Origin: Amycolatopsis umgeniensis | Lineage (GTDB): Bacteria; Actinomycetota; Actinomycetes; Mycobacteriales; Pseudonocardiaceae | Assembly (NCBI RefSeq): GCF_014205155.1 | Contig: NZ_JACHMX010000001.1 | Location: 8,866,001-8,930,000 of the forward strand | Direction: 5' to 3' | DNA: 64,000 nucleotides | Part shown: piece by piece, positions 27,150 through 35,294 of the stretch | Numbering within the stretch: position 1 is the first letter of the stretch | Layout: each line of letters starts with the position of its first letter | Program-made: the position numbers and the translations under genes | Notes under the pieces: generated by a model | Database searches by the model: none | Told to the model about the DNA's origin: nothing | The model's input: the letters and a program-made list of their open reading frames with translations, nothing else

Positions 27150-27173
27150 CTAACGCAACCTGTGTAGCGTTAG
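27150..27173. promoter_or_regulatory. inverted repeat over ABC-F promoter
   Basis: CTAACGC and GCGTTAG arms with a 10-bp spacer, directly after the MarR stop. On the minus strand a TTGACT (-35 type) abuts it and TTAGAC follows 18 bp later, so the repeat lies within the promoter spacer. It could bind the MarR protein or act as a weak terminator of the MarR transcript. Confidence 0.5.
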
Positions 27174-27650
27174 TCAAGCCCCATTTTCGGGCTTGCCCGA
27201 GCGCAGCCTGGCGGCCTCTTGTTCGGCGAAGGCGCGCCCGTCGGCCAGGACGCCGAGAAGCGCTGCCAGCTGCCGCCGGTCGAGCCTGCCGAGGCGGTCG
27301 CCGAAGAACCGGGCCACGGGGGAGTAGAGGTCGGCCACGTCGTCCAGCCGGTCGGGGAGCGGGCGGACCACGAGGCGGCGGCGGTCGGCGGGATCGGGGA
27401 CGCGCTCGACGAGGCGCTGCGTCTCCATCCGGTCGAGCATCCGGGTGACCGCCCCGGTGGTCATGCCGAGGGCGCGCGCCAGCTCGGTCGGCGAGGTCGC
27501 GGCGCCGCTGATGACCAGCTGGAGTCCGTGCAGTTCGGTGGCGCTGATCCCGAGCCGTTCCGCCATGGCCGTCTGGAACAGGACGGTCGCGCTGACGAAG
27601 CGGGGGATCTCCAGGGCCGCCGCGGTGGCGAGTTCTCGCTGGTCGGCCAT
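27174..27650 (-). CDS. MarR-family regulator
   Basis: 158 residues with the MarR winged helix: TSPTELARALGMTTGAVTRMLDRMETQRLVERVPDPADRRRLVV, residues about 53-97, including the wing DRR. GAGGA precedes the ATG. Its stop lies 154 bp upstream of the ABC-F start on the same strand. A 25-bp inverted repeat (27681-27705) sits upstream of its start, as expected for autoregulation. It probably senses the compound that the ABC-F protein protects against. Confidence 0.88.
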   Translation of the reverse strand: MADQRELATAAALEIPRFVSATVLFQTAMAERLGISATELHGLQLVISGAATSPTELARALGMTTGAVTRMLDRMETQRLVERVPDPADRRRLVVRPLPDRLDDVADLYSPVARFFGDRLGRLDRRQLAALLGVLADGRAFAEQEAARLRSGKPENGA

Positions 27651-27680
27651 GTGCGTTCCTCAGGAAGTAGTTGATTTGGG

Positions 27681-27705
27681 CAGTTACTGCGGTGAACAGC
27701 AACTG
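27681..27705. promoter_or_regulatory. candidate MarR operator
   Basis: CAGTTACTG and CAGCAACTG arms (8 of 9 complementary) separated by 7 bp, 31 bp upstream of the MarR start. Spacing and symmetry fit a MarR dimer site. Confidence 0.6.
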
Positions 27706-27757
27706 TCTCGGCAAGGGTATTCGGGGCGTCTTGACAGGCTCGCGGCCACCTGTAACT

Positions 27758-27789
27758 CTGAAAGAGAACTTTCGAAAGACTTCTTTCAG
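27758..27789. promoter_or_regulatory. 32-bp ArsR operator
   Basis: Outer arms CTGAAAGA and TCTTTCAG and an inner palindrome CTTTCGAAAG share one exact centre at 27773/27774. It ends 14 bp before the ArsR-type gene at 27804 and must overlap its promoter. Confidence 0.8.
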
Positions 27790-27803
27790 ATTGGATCGAG
27801 GCG

Positions 27804-28382
27804 ATGGCCGAGCTGCCGCCGCGCAAGCGGATCGAAGACGTCGAGCTCATGCGGGCGCTGGCGCATCCGCTGCGTTCGGCGCTGGTGGACCACCTGATGG
27901 CGGTCGGCCCGCGGACCGCGAGCGAATGCGCGGCGGCGGTCGGGTCGACGGCCTCGAACTGCAGCTGGCACCTGCGCCAGCTGGCCCAGCACGGCCTCGT
28001 GGAGCGGGTCGAGCGGGAGGACGGACGCGAGCGGCCCTGGCGGGCTTGTCAGGTCGGCATCGAACTCGGCGACGACCCGGAGCTGCGGGGGGCGCAGCTG
28101 GCGGTCGTGGGCACCACCCTGGCGCGGGAGAAAGAACTTCTCGAGCGCTATTTCGACGCCGCCGACCAGCTCGAAGGGGAGTGGCGGGACGCGTCCGGGA
28201 TCAACACGTACTCAGTGCGGGTGACCGCGGCCGAGCTGGACGAACTGGTCCGGAAGATCGACGCGCTCGTGCGGCCTTACGTCGGCGCGATCCGCGAAGA
28301 CGCACCTGAGGGGGCCCGGCCGGTCCACCTGGGACTGCGAGCGTTCCCGCGTATCGACGCCGAGGGGAAACCGAGCGCGTGA
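27804..28382 (+). CDS. ArsR-type helix-turn-helix regulator
   Basis: 192 residues. An N-terminal winged helix (LMRALAHPLRSALVDHLM ... ASNCSWHLRQLAQHGLVERV) is followed by a helical domain with no metal-binding Cys/His set, so it probably senses something other than a metal or responds to another cue. The stop overlaps the following transporter gene (GTGA). A nearly perfect 32-bp palindrome covers the promoter, suggesting autorepression and control of the transporter. Confidence 0.87.
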   Translation: MAELPPRKRIEDVELMRALAHPLRSALVDHLMAVGPRTASECAAAVGSTASNCSWHLRQLAQHGLVERVEREDGRERPWRACQVGIELGDDPELRGAQLAVVGTTLAREKELLERYFDAADQLEGEWRDASGINTYSVRVTAAELDELVRKIDALVRPYVGAIREDAPEGARPVHLGLRAFPRIDAEGKPSA

Positions 28383-29617
28383 AACCGTTGAGAGAACCCG
28401 CCTTCGCGCGGTTGTGGATCGCCGCCTTCTTCTCCGAGACCGCCGAGTGGATGCTGCAGATCGCGCTTCCGGTGTTCGTCTTCCAGACGACCGGTTCCGC
28501 GGCGACCACGGCGTTGAGCATCGTGCTCGGCCTGCTGCCCGCGGTACTGCTCAGCCCGCTCGCCGGCGTGGTCGCGGACCGCTGGAACCGGCGGCTGGTG
28601 CTGTGCGTGGTGTGCGCGGGGCAGGCGTTCGTGGCGCTGCCGCTGCTGTTCGTCGCGTCCGGCGGCCCGGTGTACGTGCTCTACGGGGTCATGGCCGCGC
28701 AGGCGGGCCTGGCCTCGCTGTTCGAGCCCGCGCGTAACGCGCTCGTTCCGGAACTGGTCGCGCCCGACGAGCTGATCGGCGCGAACGGCCTCATGAGCAT
28801 CAACGGCAGCGTCGCCCGCCTCGCCGGAGGCTGGGCGGGCGGTCTCCTGCTCGGATTCGGTGGCCTGGGCTGGGTCGTGGTGGCCTATCTCGGCGTGCTG
28901 GTGGTCGGTTCGGCCCTGCTGGCGCGTCCCTTCCACCGGGTCGCCGCGCCCGTGGCGGCAGGGCCGCACGAGCCGGTGCTGAGAGCCTGGCTCGACGGAC
29001 TTCGCGAGATCGGCCGCGAAGGGCGCCTTCGTCTCGCGGGTGTCGTCGTGGTGCTGACCTCCCTGGCGCAGGGGATGTTCCTGGTGCTGTTCGTGGTCTT
29101 CGTACTCGACATCCTCGACGGCACCGAAGGCGACGTCGGCCTCCTGCGCGGCGTTCAGGCGCTCGGCGGACTGGCCGCGGGGTTCGCCGTCGCCACCGTC
29201 GCCCGGAAGGCCACGCCCGCCGCCTTGCTCGGCTGGGGCGGCCTCGCGCTCGGCCTGCTGTCGGCGGTGATCTGGAACCTGCCCGCGCTGACCGTGTCGC
29301 TGGGAGTCTTCATCGGACTCTTCGGGCTCGTCGGCGCCCCCGGGGTGCTGGCCGGATCCGGGCTGCTCTCGCTGGTCCAGACGACCGCGTCCCCCGAGCG
29401 GTCCGGCCGCGTGCTGAGCACCATGTTCGCCGGGATGGCGGGGTTCACCGCGCTGGGCGCGCTCCTGGCGGGCGGGCTGGTGAGCGTGCTGGGCGCGGGT
29501 GTCCTGCTGAACGTCCAGGCGGGCCTGCACGTCGCCTCGGCGGTCACCGTCCTGTGCGTGTCGGCGTCGGGCCGGTTACGCCGTGATGCGGTTTCGGCGG
29601 TTCCCCGGTCCGGGTGA
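28379..29617 (+). CDS. MFS exporter, DHA3-like
   Basis: 412 residues with 10-12 membrane helices; the conserved loop VVADRWNRRLVLCV after TM2 and FEPARNALVPELV are typical of the DHA3 (MefA/Tet(V)-like) exporters. The gene is translationally coupled to the ArsR-type regulator, a common arrangement in actinobacteria. It would export a hydrophobic compound with proton influx. The substrate cannot be inferred. Confidence 0.87.
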   Translation: MKPLREPAFARLWIAAFFSETAEWMLQIALPVFVFQTTGSAATTALSIVLGLLPAVLLSPLAGVVADRWNRRLVLCVVCAGQAFVALPLLFVASGGPVYVLYGVMAAQAGLASLFEPARNALVPELVAPDELIGANGLMSINGSVARLAGGWAGGLLLGFGGLGWVVVAYLGVLVVGSALLARPFHRVAAPVAAGPHEPVLRAWLDGLREIGREGRLRLAGVVVVLTSLAQGMFLVLFVVFVLDILDGTEGDVGLLRGVQALGGLAAGFAVATVARKATPAALLGWGGLALGLLSAVIWNLPALTVSLGVFIGLFGLVGAPGVLAGSGLLSLVQTTASPERSGRVLSTMFAGMAGFTALGALLAGGLVSVLGAGVLLNVQAGLHVASAVTVLCVSASGRLRRDAVSAVPRSG

Positions 29618-29632
29618 AGCTACGGTGGTGGA

Positions 29633-30457
29633 GTGCCGCATCTCTTCGCCACCAGCGATCTCCACGTCACCCATGAAGGCAACGCCCCGCTCGTCGACGA
29701 GGTCGTGCCCCGGACCCCCGACGACTGGCTGCTCGTGGTCGGTGACGTCGCCGAACGCGCCGAATCCGTGATCGGGGTGCTCAAGACCTTGCGGGAACGC
29801 TTCGCGAAGGTCGTCTGGGTACCCGGCAACCACGAACTGTGGACCACTCAGAAGGACGAATGCCAGCTGCGGGGCCAGGCGCGCTACGAGCATCTGGTCG
29901 AGCGCTGCCAGGAGATCGACGTCCTCACCCCGGAGGATCCGTATCCGGTGTGGGAGCACCAGGAGAAACCGCTGACGATCGCCCCGCTGTTCGTGCTGTA
30001 CGACTACAGCTGGCGGACCCCCGCGGCCGAGGGCCTGCCGTTGCTGGCGGCCGTCGACCAGGCGCGCGAGGCGGGTGTGCTGTGCACGGACGAGTTCTTC
30101 CTGCACCCCGATCCGTACCCCAGCAGGCAGGCCTGGTGCGCGGACCGGGTGAAGATCAGCACGGAGCGGCTTGAGGCGATCCCCGAGGACCACGGGACGA
30201 TCCTGATGTCGCACTGGCCGCTGCACCGGCATCCGACCGCGCCGCTGTACTTCCCGGAGTTCGCGCTGTGGTGCGGGACGACCGAGACCGAGGACTGGCA
30301 CCGGCGTTTCCGGGCGGAGGTCGCGGTCTACGGACATCTGCACATCCCGCGCTCCACGGAGGCGGACGGGGTGCGGTTCGAGGAGGTTTCGCTCGGCTAT
30401 CCGCGTGAGTGGCGGAAGCGCGCTCGGGGGCCCATTCCGCTGCGGCGCATCTTCTAG
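29633..30457 (+). CDS. metallophosphoesterase
   Basis: 274 residues with the calcineurin-like phosphoesterase metal motifs in order: SDLHVTH (D-x-H), VVGDVAE (GD), VPGNHELW (GNH), SHWPLHRHP and YGHLHIPR (GHxH). Two metal ions would be bound. The substrate is unknown. Such genes in actinomycetes often sit next to a phosphopantetheinyl transferase, but none is seen here. TACGGT at 29621-29626 lies 6 nt before the GTG start, fitting a leaderless transcript. Confidence 0.87.
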   Translation: MPHLFATSDLHVTHEGNAPLVDEVVPRTPDDWLLVVGDVAERAESVIGVLKTLRERFAKVVWVPGNHELWTTQKDECQLRGQARYEHLVERCQEIDVLTPEDPYPVWEHQEKPLTIAPLFVLYDYSWRTPAAEGLPLLAAVDQAREAGVLCTDEFFLHPDPYPSRQAWCADRVKISTERLEAIPEDHGTILMSHWPLHRHPTAPLYFPEFALWCGTTETEDWHRRFRAEVAVYGHLHIPRSTEADGVRFEEVSLGYPREWRKRARGPIPLRRIF

Positions 30458-30461
30458 GCCC

Positions 30462-30730
30462 TCGTGAGTGGTGAGGACGGTTCTATTGAGGGGTAAGTCA
30501 AACCTGTCCCGTCACGGACACCCGAACACACCCGTGACCTCAGAAGCACCAGCAGTCACAGCGAGACCGCATGAAGGCCCCCTTCCCTCGGCTCAGCCGA
30601 GGAAACTCGACCTTCACACCTTCCCCGAGTACGTGATGCAGGCAAGTGTGAAAGCAGAGGCTTCGACATAGAGAGACGTGACAACGCCACATTTGACTTA
30701 CCCCTCAATAACCGTCCTCACCACTCACGA
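30462..30730. repeat. inverted-repeat element, about 40-bp arms
   Basis: The left arm (30462-30502) starts TCGTGAGTGGTGAGGACGGT; the right arm (30692-30730) is its complement except for a 2-base insertion. The arms flank 189 bp that contain a decayed GGCCTTCA palindrome but no supported gene. The layout resembles a MITE or two halves of a palindromic repeat pushed apart. Confidence 0.65.
30571..30617. repeat. decayed copy of GGCCTTCA palindrome
   Basis: The left arm and turn are identical to the intact copy at 36148-36202 over about 30 bases, but the right arm has degenerated (GGAAACTCGACCTTCA). It shows that this palindrome family can lie away from a gene end and decay. Confidence 0.7.
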
Positions 30731-31138
30731 AGCTGTGCGCTCAGCTTGCGAAGCTCGTGCTGGATGCTGGCATGACCTTGATGCCTCGCGACGGTGAAGG
30801 ATTCAGGACACTGAACGTCCCAATTCCTTCATCGTCGACTTCGACGCCCGACCGGCCGGCGCGACGGCGAGTTCTCGCGGCGGCATGGTCGAGCGTGGAG
30901 GATTCAGGACGTTGAACGTCCTGAATCCTCCACGCTCAGCCGCCACAAGGGGTGTCGTGACCGGTACGAGACTGGAGTGCCCCCGCGACCCCGTCGTCCT
31001 TGAACAGGTCCGACCTCGGTTCTTCGCTCCGCTTGAAGTCCGTGAAGGCTTCGGATCGACCGAAGCCGGAGTCCAGTAGGTATCTAAGACACCCTTGGCT
31101 CTAACCGTCCTCACCACTCACGAGACTGTGCGCTCAGC
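30710..31138. repeat. 36-bp direct repeats flanking a gene-free insert
   Basis: AACCGTCCTCACCACTCACG followed by CTGTGCGCTCAGC after three bases occurs at 30710-30745 and 31103-31138, differing only in a 2-nt spacer. The second copy includes the PAC2 stop codon (31134-31136). About 357 bp between them hold only palindromes. Confidence 0.65.
30789..30937. repeat. two copies of GGATTCAGGACGTT palindrome
   Basis: 30891-30937 is a perfect 47-bp palindrome with 23-base arms (GAGCGTGGAGGATTCAGGAC...) around one base. 30789-30837 is a decayed relative with the same GGATTCAGGAC core. No coding sequence is supported in 30458-31133; short open frames there are by-products of the palindromes. Confidence 0.7.
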
Positions 31139-32033
31139 CTCGCCCCGGACCGTCCTGGCCGGGACGACGACGCCGCAGGTACCGCTCGAACTCGGCCGCG
31201 ATCTTGTCGCCGCTCACGTCGTCGAGCGTGAACTCGGTCTCCGCGTCACCGCGTTCCTCGAGCCCCCGGACGTACTCGGTGATCTCTTCGTCCTCTTCGG
31301 CCATCTCGGTGACCGTCCGCTGCCACTCCTCGGCCTGCTCGGGAAGCGCGCCGAGCGGGATCTCCACGTCGAGCACGTCCTCGAGTTTGTGCAGCAGCGC
31401 GAGCGTGGCCTTGGGCGACGGCGGATGCGAGACGTAGTGCGGCACGGCCGCCCAGATCGACACCGCCGGGACGCCCGCCTGCACGCAGTAGTCCTGCAGG
31501 ACACCGACGATGCCCGTCGGGCCTTGGTAGTTGTTCAGCTCCAAGCCGAACTGTGAAGCGGTGTCCTTGTCGTACGCTGTCCCGGTGACCGGGACGGGCC
31601 GGGTGTGCGCGGTGTCGGCCAGGAGTGCGCCGAGGGTGACGACGGTGGCGACGTCCAGTTGCTGGATGTGCTCCAGCAGTTCGGCGCAGAAGGCACGCCA
31701 GCGCATGTTCGGTTCGGGTCCTTGGACCAGCACGATGTCCCGGCTGACGCCTTCCGGGCGGCAAACCGAGAGCCGCGTGGTCGGCCAGTCGACCCTTCGG
31801 GTGACGCCGTCCACCATGCGTACGGTCGGTCTGCTCACCTGGAAGTCGTAGTACTCGTCCGGACTCAGCTCGGTCAGCGGTGTCGCATCCCAGTTGAGCT
31901 GCAGATGCTCGACCGCCCGGCTGGCCGCGTCACCTGCGTCGTTCCATCCTTCGAAGGCGACGATCATGATCGGCTTGGTCTCATCCGGGTGGTCGCGGCC
32001 GGGCCGCTGGGTCTCGTCGACGGGCTCACTCAC
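31134..32033 (-). CDS. PAC2-family protein
   Basis: 299 residues matching the PAC2 fold (proteasome assembly chaperone 2 family): IMIVAFEGWNDAGDAASRAVEHL at the N-terminus, VLVQGPEPNMRWRAFC, VTLGALLADTAHTRPVPVTG and YQGPTGIVGVLQDYC. The acidic C-terminal third ends in a basic RRRRPGQ tail. M. tuberculosis Rv2125 is the positional homologue. In eukaryotes PAC2 helps assemble the 20S proteasome; a similar role for the bacterial family has not been shown as far as I know. On the minus strand TAGGCT (32040-32045) lies 6 nt before the GTG start. Confidence 0.88.
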   Translation of the reverse strand: MSEPVDETQRPGRDHPDETKPIMIVAFEGWNDAGDAASRAVEHLQLNWDATPLTELSPDEYYDFQVSRPTVRMVDGVTRRVDWPTTRLSVCRPEGVSRDIVLVQGPEPNMRWRAFCAELLEHIQQLDVATVVTLGALLADTAHTRPVPVTGTAYDKDTASQFGLELNNYQGPTGIVGVLQDYCVQAGVPAVSIWAAVPHYVSHPPSPKATLALLHKLEDVLDVEIPLGALPEQAEEWQRTVTEMAEEDEEITEYVRGLEERGDAETEFTLDDVSGDKIAAEFERYLRRRRPGQDGPGRG

Positions 32034-32223
32034 CGGACCAGCCTACGACCAGGTGGCCGTGCGCCGTTGAGCATGTCCGATCGCCTTCGCTAAGGGCGAA
32101 CCGCCCAGGTGCGTGGTAATGCGACATTCAGGGCAAGATGCCTCGAGATCGGCGTGATCCCCGCTCGGCTACCGTGGGGTACGGAACGCCGAATCGTGCA
32201 AGGCCCGATCGTGAGGGGGAGCC

Positions 32224-32904
32224 GTGACCGAACCGTCCACAAGGGACGGACTCGCCGCCGTGCTGTGGGATATGGACGGCACGCTGGTCGACTCGGAGAA
32301 GCTGTGGGACGTCGCCCTCTACGAGGCCGTCGAGAGCCTCGGCGGCACGCTGACCGAGGAACAGCGGTTGAGCCTGGTCGGGTCCAATATGGACGAGACG
32401 GCAGCCTTCCTGCTCGAAGTGTGCGGGAAGCCCGTCACCCCCGAGTCGATCGCGGAGATGGGGGAGTGGATCCGCAAGCGCACGGCCAACCTCTTCGACG
32501 GCCCCCTTCCCTGGCGCCCCGGCGCGCAGGAGTTGCTCGAACTGTTGCGCGCCAAAGGCGTGCCGATGGCGCTGGTCACCTCCACCGAAAGGTCGCTGAC
32601 CGAACTCGCCCTCAACACGATCGGCCGCGAGTACTTCGCCGCCACCGTCTGCGGTGACGAGGTCGATGGTCTGAACAAGCCGGACGCCAGGCCGTATCGG
32701 CTGGCGGCGGAGTTGCTGGGAGTCCCGGCTTCCCGGTGCGTCGCCTTCGAGGATTCGCCGCCGGGCGCGGCTTCCGCGGCTGCGGCGGGGTGCACGGTGG
32801 TGGTGATCCCCAACGACGTCGACGTCGAGCCGGGAGAACGGCGCGTGTTCCGCTCGACGCTCGTCGGCCTCGACGTGCCCGCCTTGACCGCGCTCCTGCC
32901 CTGA
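32224..32904 (+). CDS. HAD-superfamily phosphatase
   Basis: 226 residues with the four HAD motifs: WDMDGTLVDSE (motif I), VTSTERS (II), the Lys in GLNKPDARPY (III) and FEDSPPGAASA (IV), plus the helical cap of the beta-phosphoglucomutase/phosphoglycolate-phosphatase group. Probably a small-molecule phosphatase. AGGGGAGCC precedes the GTG start. TACCGT at 32169-32174 is a candidate -10 box. It resembles the HAD gene near mshC/hisG in mycobacteria. Confidence 0.87.
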   Translation: MTEPSTRDGLAAVLWDMDGTLVDSEKLWDVALYEAVESLGGTLTEEQRLSLVGSNMDETAAFLLEVCGKPVTPESIAEMGEWIRKRTANLFDGPLPWRPGAQELLELLRAKGVPMALVTSTERSLTELALNTIGREYFAATVCGDEVDGLNKPDARPYRLAAELLGVPASRCVAFEDSPPGAASAAAAGCTVVVIPNDVDVEPGERRVFRSTLVGLDVPALTALLP

Positions 32905-32959
32905 CAGCCATGTCGCATTTCCGCTAGACCCCGGCCGCGAGGTCGGTGATGCTGGCTGG

Positions 32960-34423
32960 GTGCATGAGGATTTCGAGCGTTGCGTCCGTGCGGTCCAGGC
33001 GAAGGACGACCGTTTCGACGGCTGGTTCTTCACCGCCGTCCTGACGACGCGGATCTACTGCCGGGCGAGCTGCCCGGTCGTCCCGCCCAAACCGGAGAAC
33101 ATGACGTTCTACCCGAGCGCGGCGGCCGCCCAGGAGGCCGGGTTCCGCGCCTGCAAACGGTGCCGTCCGGACGCGAGTCCCGGTTCGCCGCAGTGGAACG
33201 AGCGCGCGGACCTGGTGGCCAGGGCGATGCGGCTGATCGCCGACGGCGTCGTCGACACCGATGGCGTGAGCGGTCTGGCCGCCCAGCTGGGCTACAGCGT
33301 CCGGCAGGTCGAGAGGCACGTCCGCGCCGAACTCGGAGCGGGCCCGCTCAGCCTCGCCAGGGCACAACGGGCGCAAACGGCGCGGCTGCTGATCGAAACG
33401 ACCGGCCTGTCGATGATCGACGTCGCGCTCGCCGCCGGGTTCGGCAGTGTCCGGACGTTCAACGACACCGTCCGCGAGGTCTTCGCGCTGTCCCCGACCG
33501 AGTTGCGGGCCCGGGTGCGCACCGCGCCGGCGACCGCGCCCGGAACGCTGAACCTCCGCCTGCCGTACCGGAAGCCGTTGTTCCCGGACAACCTCTTCGG
33601 ACATCTGGTCGCGACCGGCGTCCCCGGCGTCGAGGAGTGGCGCGACGGCGCCTACCGCCGGACGCTGCGATTGCCGCACGGCCCCGCCGTCGTCGCGCTC
33701 AAACCCGAAGACGGCCACATCGGCTGCCGTCTCACCCTGTCGGATTTGCGGGACCTCTCGACCGCGATCAGCCGCTGCCGCCGCCTGCTCGACCTCGACG
33801 CGGACCCTGTCGCGGTCGACGACGCCCTGGCCACGGACAGCCTCCTCGGCCCGCTCGTGGGTGCCGCGCCCGGCAGGCGGGTGCCGAGGACCGTCGACGG
33901 TGACGAGTTCGCCGTCCGCGCCGTTCTGGGCCAGCAGGTGTCCACCGCCGCCGCCCGCACGCACGCGGCCCGGCTGGTCGTCGCGCACGGTGAGCCCGTC
34001 GACGATCCGGAGGGCGGCCTCACCCACGTCTTCCCGGACGCCGCCGCACTCGCGGACATCGACCCGGAAAGCCTCGCGATGCCGCAGAGCCGCAAGCGGA
34101 CCTTGCTCGGTCTCGTCGCCGAGCTGATCGACGGCGACCTCGACCTCGGGGCGGGCAGCGACTGGCAGCGCGCCCGGGAACGGCTGCACGCGTTGCCCGG
34201 CTTCGGCCCGTGGACCGTCGAGAGCATCGCGATGCGCTCGCTCGGCGACCCGGATGCCTTCCTCCCGACCGATCTCGGCGTCAAAGTCGCCGCGAAGGGC
34301 TTCGGCCTCGGCCCGGCCGCGTTCGCCGAACACGCCGAACGCTGGCGCCCGTGGCGCGCCTACGCCGTCCAACACCTCTGGGCGACCGGAGATCACCCGA
34401 TCAACCGGCTGCCCGCCGCCTGA
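32960..34423 (+). CDS. Ada regulator fused to AlkA glycosylase
   Basis: 487 residues. First comes an Ada zinc domain with methyl-acceptor cysteines ([20 protein letters not shown] ... [10 protein letters not shown]), then an AraC-type HTH (about 95-175), then an AlkA domain: N-terminal TBP-like part and HhH-GPD ([17 protein letters not shown]) with catalytic Asp in PTDLGVK. The Ada C-terminal methyltransferase is missing; that activity is supplied by the next gene. Role: sense methyl phosphotriesters, activate the repair genes and excise 3-methyladenine-type lesions. Confidence 0.92.
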   Translation: MHEDFERCVRAVQAKDDRFDGWFFTAVLTTRIYCRASCPVVPPKPENMTFYPSAAAAQEAGFRACKRCRPDASPGSPQWNERADLVARAMRLIADGVVDTDGVSGLAAQLGYSVRQVERHVRAELGAGPLSLARAQRAQTARLLIETTGLSMIDVALAAGFGSVRTFNDTVREVFALSPTELRARVRTAPATAPGTLNLRLPYRKPLFPDNLFGHLVATGVPGVEEWRDGAYRRTLRLPHGPAVVALKPEDGHIGCRLTLSDLRDLSTAISRCRRLLDLDADPVAVDDALATDSLLGPLVGAAPGRRVPRTVDGDEFAVRAVLGQQVSTAAARTHAARLVVAHGEPVDDPEGGLTHVFPDAAALADIDPESLAMPQSRKRTLLGLVAELIDGDLDLGAGSDWQRARERLHALPGFGPWTVESIAMRSLGDPDAFLPTDLGVKVAAKGFGLGPAAFAEHAERWRPWRAYAVQHLWATGDHPINRLPAA

Positions 34424-34434
34424 GCAGGAGCGTC

Positions 34435-34926
34435 ATGCGTACACACACCGTCATCGACAGCCCGTACGACCGGCTGACCCTGGTCGCGGACGACGAAAGC
34501 CTCTGCGGTCTGTACATGGTCCAGCAGCGGCATCGTCCGGCCGAGGAGAGTTTCGGCCATCCGGATCCGGGCGCGCCGATCTTCGTGGAGACCGAGAGGC
34601 AGCTCAAGGAGTACTTCGCGGGCCAGCGGAAGGACTTCGCTCTGCCGATGAGCTTCGGCGGCACCGAATTCCAGCGGATGGTCTGGCAAGGTCTGCTCGG
34701 GATCCCATATGGCGAGACGGTCTCCTACGGCGAACTGGCCGACCGGCTCGGCAGGCCCGCCGCGTCCCGGGCTGTCGGGCTCGCGAACGGGAAGAACCCG
34801 ATCGGCATCATCGTGCCGTGCCATCGCGTGATCGGCTCGAACGGCGATCTCACCGGCTACGGCGGTGGTGTCGAACGGAAGCGGCACCTGCTCGACTTCG
34901 AGCGGGGCGGCTCGACGCTGTTCTGA
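34435..34926 (+). CDS. ogt: methylated-DNA-protein cysteine methyltransferase
   Basis: 163 residues. The active-site PCHRV ([21 protein letters not shown]) takes methyl groups from O6-methylguanine; the DNA-binding [20 protein letters not shown] helix is also clear. AGCAGGAG precedes the ATG at 34435, 11 bp after the Ada-AlkA stop, so both are in one adaptive-response operon. High confidence. Confidence 0.94.
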   Translation: MRTHTVIDSPYDRLTLVADDESLCGLYMVQQRHRPAEESFGHPDPGAPIFVETERQLKEYFAGQRKDFALPMSFGGTEFQRMVWQGLLGIPYGETVSYGELADRLGRPAASRAVGLANGKNPIGIIVPCHRVIGSNGDLTGYGGGVERKRHLLDFERGGSTLF

Positions 34927-34998
34927 GGTGTGACGCCGATGGCATCACACCGGCCCGGGGCAGCGCGACGCGGGCGCGGATGGAAGGATCTCCAGACT

Positions 34999-35262
34999 GT
35001 GAAGACCTTCGATGAGCTGTTCGCCGAGCTTGCCGACCGCGCCCGTACGCGCCCCGACGGTTCCGGCACCGTCGCCGCTCTGGACGCGGGAGTGCACGCG
35101 CAGGGCAAGAAGGTGCTCGAAGAAGCGGGCGAGGTGTGGATCGCCGCCGAGCACGAATCCGACGAGAGGCTCGCGGAGGAGATTTCACAGCTGCTGTACC
35201 GGTTGCAGGTGCTCATGCTCGGCCGTGGACTGTCGACAGAGGACGTGTACCGGTACCTGTGA
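34999..35262 (+). CDS. hisE: phosphoribosyl-ATP pyrophosphatase
   Basis: 87 residues, all-alpha MazG-like fold. [14 protein letters not shown] at the N-terminus and [18 protein letters not shown] with the metal-binding Glu cluster identify HisE, which hydrolyses PR-ATP to PR-AMP in step 2 of histidine synthesis. GGAAGGA lies 10-11 nt before the GTG. hisG follows 32 bp later. The hisE-hisG pair lies apart from other his genes, as in mycobacteria. Confidence 0.94.
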   Translation: MKTFDELFAELADRARTRPDGSGTVAALDAGVHAQGKKVLEEAGEVWIAAEHESDERLAEEISQLLYRLQVLMLGRGLSTEDVYRYL

Positions 35263-35294
35263 CGCGTTCGCGTCCGGAGAACCAAGGAGAAGCA

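Noticed and set aside
30803..31117. Short open frames in the repeat gap (also 30885-31079 on the plus strand)
   Set aside because: Both strands give the same GGFRTxNVLNPP words because they read through the palindrome; there is no ribosome-binding site or family.
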